Part shown: in pieces, positions 5,712 to 6,680 of the stretch
Layout: every line of letters begins with the position of its first letter
Position numbering within the stretch: the first letter of the stretch is position 1
Made by a program: the position numbers and the translations under genes
Notes under the pieces: generated by a model
Database searches by the model: none
What the model was told of the DNA's origin: nothing
The model's input: only the letters and a program-made list of their open reading frames with translations
NCBI GenBank assembly: GCA_947484245.1
Contig: CANKOT010000123.1
Coordinates: forward strand, 1-6,680
Direction of reading: 5' to 3'
DNA: 6,680 nucleotides
Source of the DNA: Comamonadaceae bacterium
Lineage (GTDB): Bacteria > Pseudomonadota > Gammaproteobacteria > Burkholderiales > Burkholderiaceae

Positions 5712-6284
5712 TTAAGATGAATCGGGCTTTTTGAAAAACATCGGGTAGTAGCGTTGCACCAAGGCGCCCTCAAAAGCCCACGTTTTGCATTTACCAACAT
5801 AGGGGGGTGGCGTGGTGAGTTCTTCTCGCGGAATGCCAGCCTGATCGTTTCTAAATTGGATGGCGTGAGGAATGGTTTGAAAGGCCACAGTGGCCATGTT
5901 GAACAACAGCTCTCTTAAATGGGTGCAACCTTCTACGCCGCCAATTTTCGATTCGATGGTTTTTCGCCAACCTGAGCCCAAAGTGCAACCGATCAAGCGG
6001 TGCATGCCGCTGGGCGCTTGATCACATTCAAGGTGAGGAATGTGCGCCATGTCAGTGGCCACTTCGAGTATTTTTAACTGGTCATCGACTGTGAGCCTGA
6101 TCTTCAAGCCGTGAATCGGATCGCCTGAATCTTTGAGGCCTTGGCTGGGAATGATGAAACCGTAGGTTTTAACGTCTGTGAGTGCGGCTTCAATGTCCCA
6201 CAAGCCATCGTCTCGCTCAAAGCCAGAATAGACCACAGTGCGCGTATGTGACAGTTTTCGGGGGGAGGGTGGTGGAAGTGCCAA
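5712..6284 (-). CDS. DUF2889 family protein, function unknown
   Basis: Soluble protein of 190 residues resembling the DUF2889 family, with no assigned function. It has no signal peptide or membrane segment. Family-like blocks are MALPPPSPRKLSHTR (1-15), GFERDDGLWDIEAALTDVK (21-39), HGLKIRLTVDD (58-68), a TDMAHIPHLECDQAP block (77-91), the GSGW (103-106) and GGVEGCTHLRELL (115-127) region, and a C-terminal CKTWAFEG (166-173) before RYYPMF (178-183). C87, C100, C120, H122 and C166 are candidates for a metal or active site, but this is a guess. TTG 6284 is taken as start because the family normally begins at the Pro-rich segment and GAAGAGA lies about 6 nt upstream. A TTG at 6311 would add nine residues. 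It is transcribed away from an acyl-CoA synthetase gene and lies upstream of miaB on the same strand. Confidence 0.8.
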   Translation of the reverse strand: MALPPPSPRKLSHTRTVVYSGFERDDGLWDIEAALTDVKTYGFIIPSQGLKDSGDPIHGLKIRLTVDDQLKILEVATDMAHIPHLECDQAPSGMHRLIGCTLGSGWRKTIESKIGGVEGCTHLRELLFNMATVAFQTIPHAIQFRNDQAGIPREELTTPPPYVGKCKTWAFEGALVQRYYPMFFKKPDSS

Positions 6285-6344
6285 TGTATGTCTCTTCAAT
6301 TTGGAGTTCAATTACCTGATTATCGATTCGTTTTGGAATTTTGA
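6285..6344. promoter_or_regulatory. Divergent promoter region between the DUF2889 gene and the acyl-CoA synthetase gene
   Basis: Only 60 bp separate the two start codons, so both promoters must lie here or overlap the coding ends. On minus, GATAAT (6319-6324) is a 5/6 -10 match that would start transcription near 6312, which fits the 6284 start better than 6311. On plus, TTCAAT (6295-6300), a 17-bp spacer and GATTAT (6318-6323) is a weak pair. The two -10 candidates overlap almost completely, so the promoters would exclude each other. Both are low-scoring guesses. Confidence 0.3.
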
Positions 6345-6680
6345 ATGCCAACTGAAGCACATGCCCTAATTTCTCCCGCCGTCAGACGCCAAACCATTGC
6401 CGATGCGCTCAGGCGGACAGCCTTGCGCTTGCCTCAAAAACTGGGCATTGTCTGTGGCAACACGTCCTGGACCTATGCGGAATTTGATGCGATCGTGTCC
6501 AGATTGGCTGCTGGTTTGTCCGGCATTGGCGTGAAATCGGGCGACCGCGTAGCGGTGCTGGCGCGTAACTCACATGGTTTTGCGGCCCTGAGATTTGCGT
6601 TGGCCCGAATGGGCGCGGTCATGGTTCCGATCAACTTCATGTTGAAGGCCGAGGAAGTGGCCTACATCCTGCGCCACGCA
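6345..6680 (+). CDS. AMP-binding acyl-CoA synthetase, N-terminal part
   Basis: The first 112 codons of an ANL-superfamily adenylate-forming enzyme, probably an acyl-CoA ligase that activates a fatty or aromatic acid with ATP and CoA. The gene continues past the right edge, so the AMP-binding P-loop and the catalytic lysine are not visible and the substrate cannot be judged. Typical N-terminal features are the IADALRRTALRLPQKLGIV segment (18-36), TWxYAEFD-like SWTYAEFD (41-48), SRLAAGLSGIGVKSGDRVAV (52-71) and the GAVMVPINFMLKAEEVAYIL block (90-109). The ATG at 6345 is secure because an in-frame TGA sits immediately before it (6342-6344) and GGAA (6335-6338) lies 6 nt upstream. It is divergent from the DUF2889 gene with a shared 60-bp control region. 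Confidence 0.9.
   Translation, partial: MPTEAHALISPAVRRQTIADALRRTALRLPQKLGIVCGNTSWTYAEFDAIVSRLAAGLSGIGVKSGDRVAVLARNSHGFAALRFALARMGAVMVPINFMLKAEEVAYILRHA

Overview
The window is a stretch of ordinary bacterial chromosome. The protein sequences (NrdA with an N-terminal ATP-cone, Ffh, MiaB, AmpD, a CcsA/YpjD-like protein, a PP0621-type zinc-ribbon protein and a DUF2889 protein) and their order point to a beta-proteobacterium of the Burkholderiales, most likely a Comamonadaceae-type freshwater organism of moderate GC content. That placement is inferred from protein resemblance; no search was run. Seven protein genes and large parts of two more are visible, on both strands. There are no tRNA or rRNA genes, CRISPR arrays, insertion sequences or phage genes.

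Layout. Positions 1-661 (minus) hold the first 220 codons of nrdA, the large subunit of aerobic (class Ia) ribonucleotide reductase. Upstream of it, 662-1103 is non-coding and holds the nrdA control region: a 17-bp-spaced sigma-70-like promoter flanked and overlapped by two NrdR-type boxes one 32-bp step apart. It also holds a dyad at the expected start of transcription, an older-looking inverted repeat further out, and an A/T-only hairpin that probably ends the ampD transcript. Positions 1104-2784 (minus) form a compact operon in the order ccsA-like (ypjD/corE type), PP0621-type, ampD. The first two genes overlap by two bases and ampD follows 29 bp later. ffh (2863-4254, plus) diverges from that operon and encodes the protein part of the signal recognition particle. 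miaB (4261-5598, minus) converges on ffh with only 6 bp between the stop codons. Further on are a DUF2889 gene (5712-6284, minus) and, diverging from it, the first 112 codons of an acyl-CoA synthetase (6345 to the window edge, plus).

How it fits together. These are mostly housekeeping functions: dNTP supply (nrdA), murein recycling (ampD), a haem/cytochrome c-assembly-like membrane protein (ccsA-like), co-translational membrane targeting (ffh), tRNA A37 methylthiolation (miaB) and fatty-acid or aromatic-acid activation (acyl-CoA ligase). No exotic new system is evident. The parts most worth a second look are regulatory: the nrdA upstream region, the start region of ffh (no Shine-Dalgarno plus an overlapping out-of-frame mini-ORF), and two small uncharacterised proteins (PP0621-type and DUF2889) with conserved-looking neighbours.
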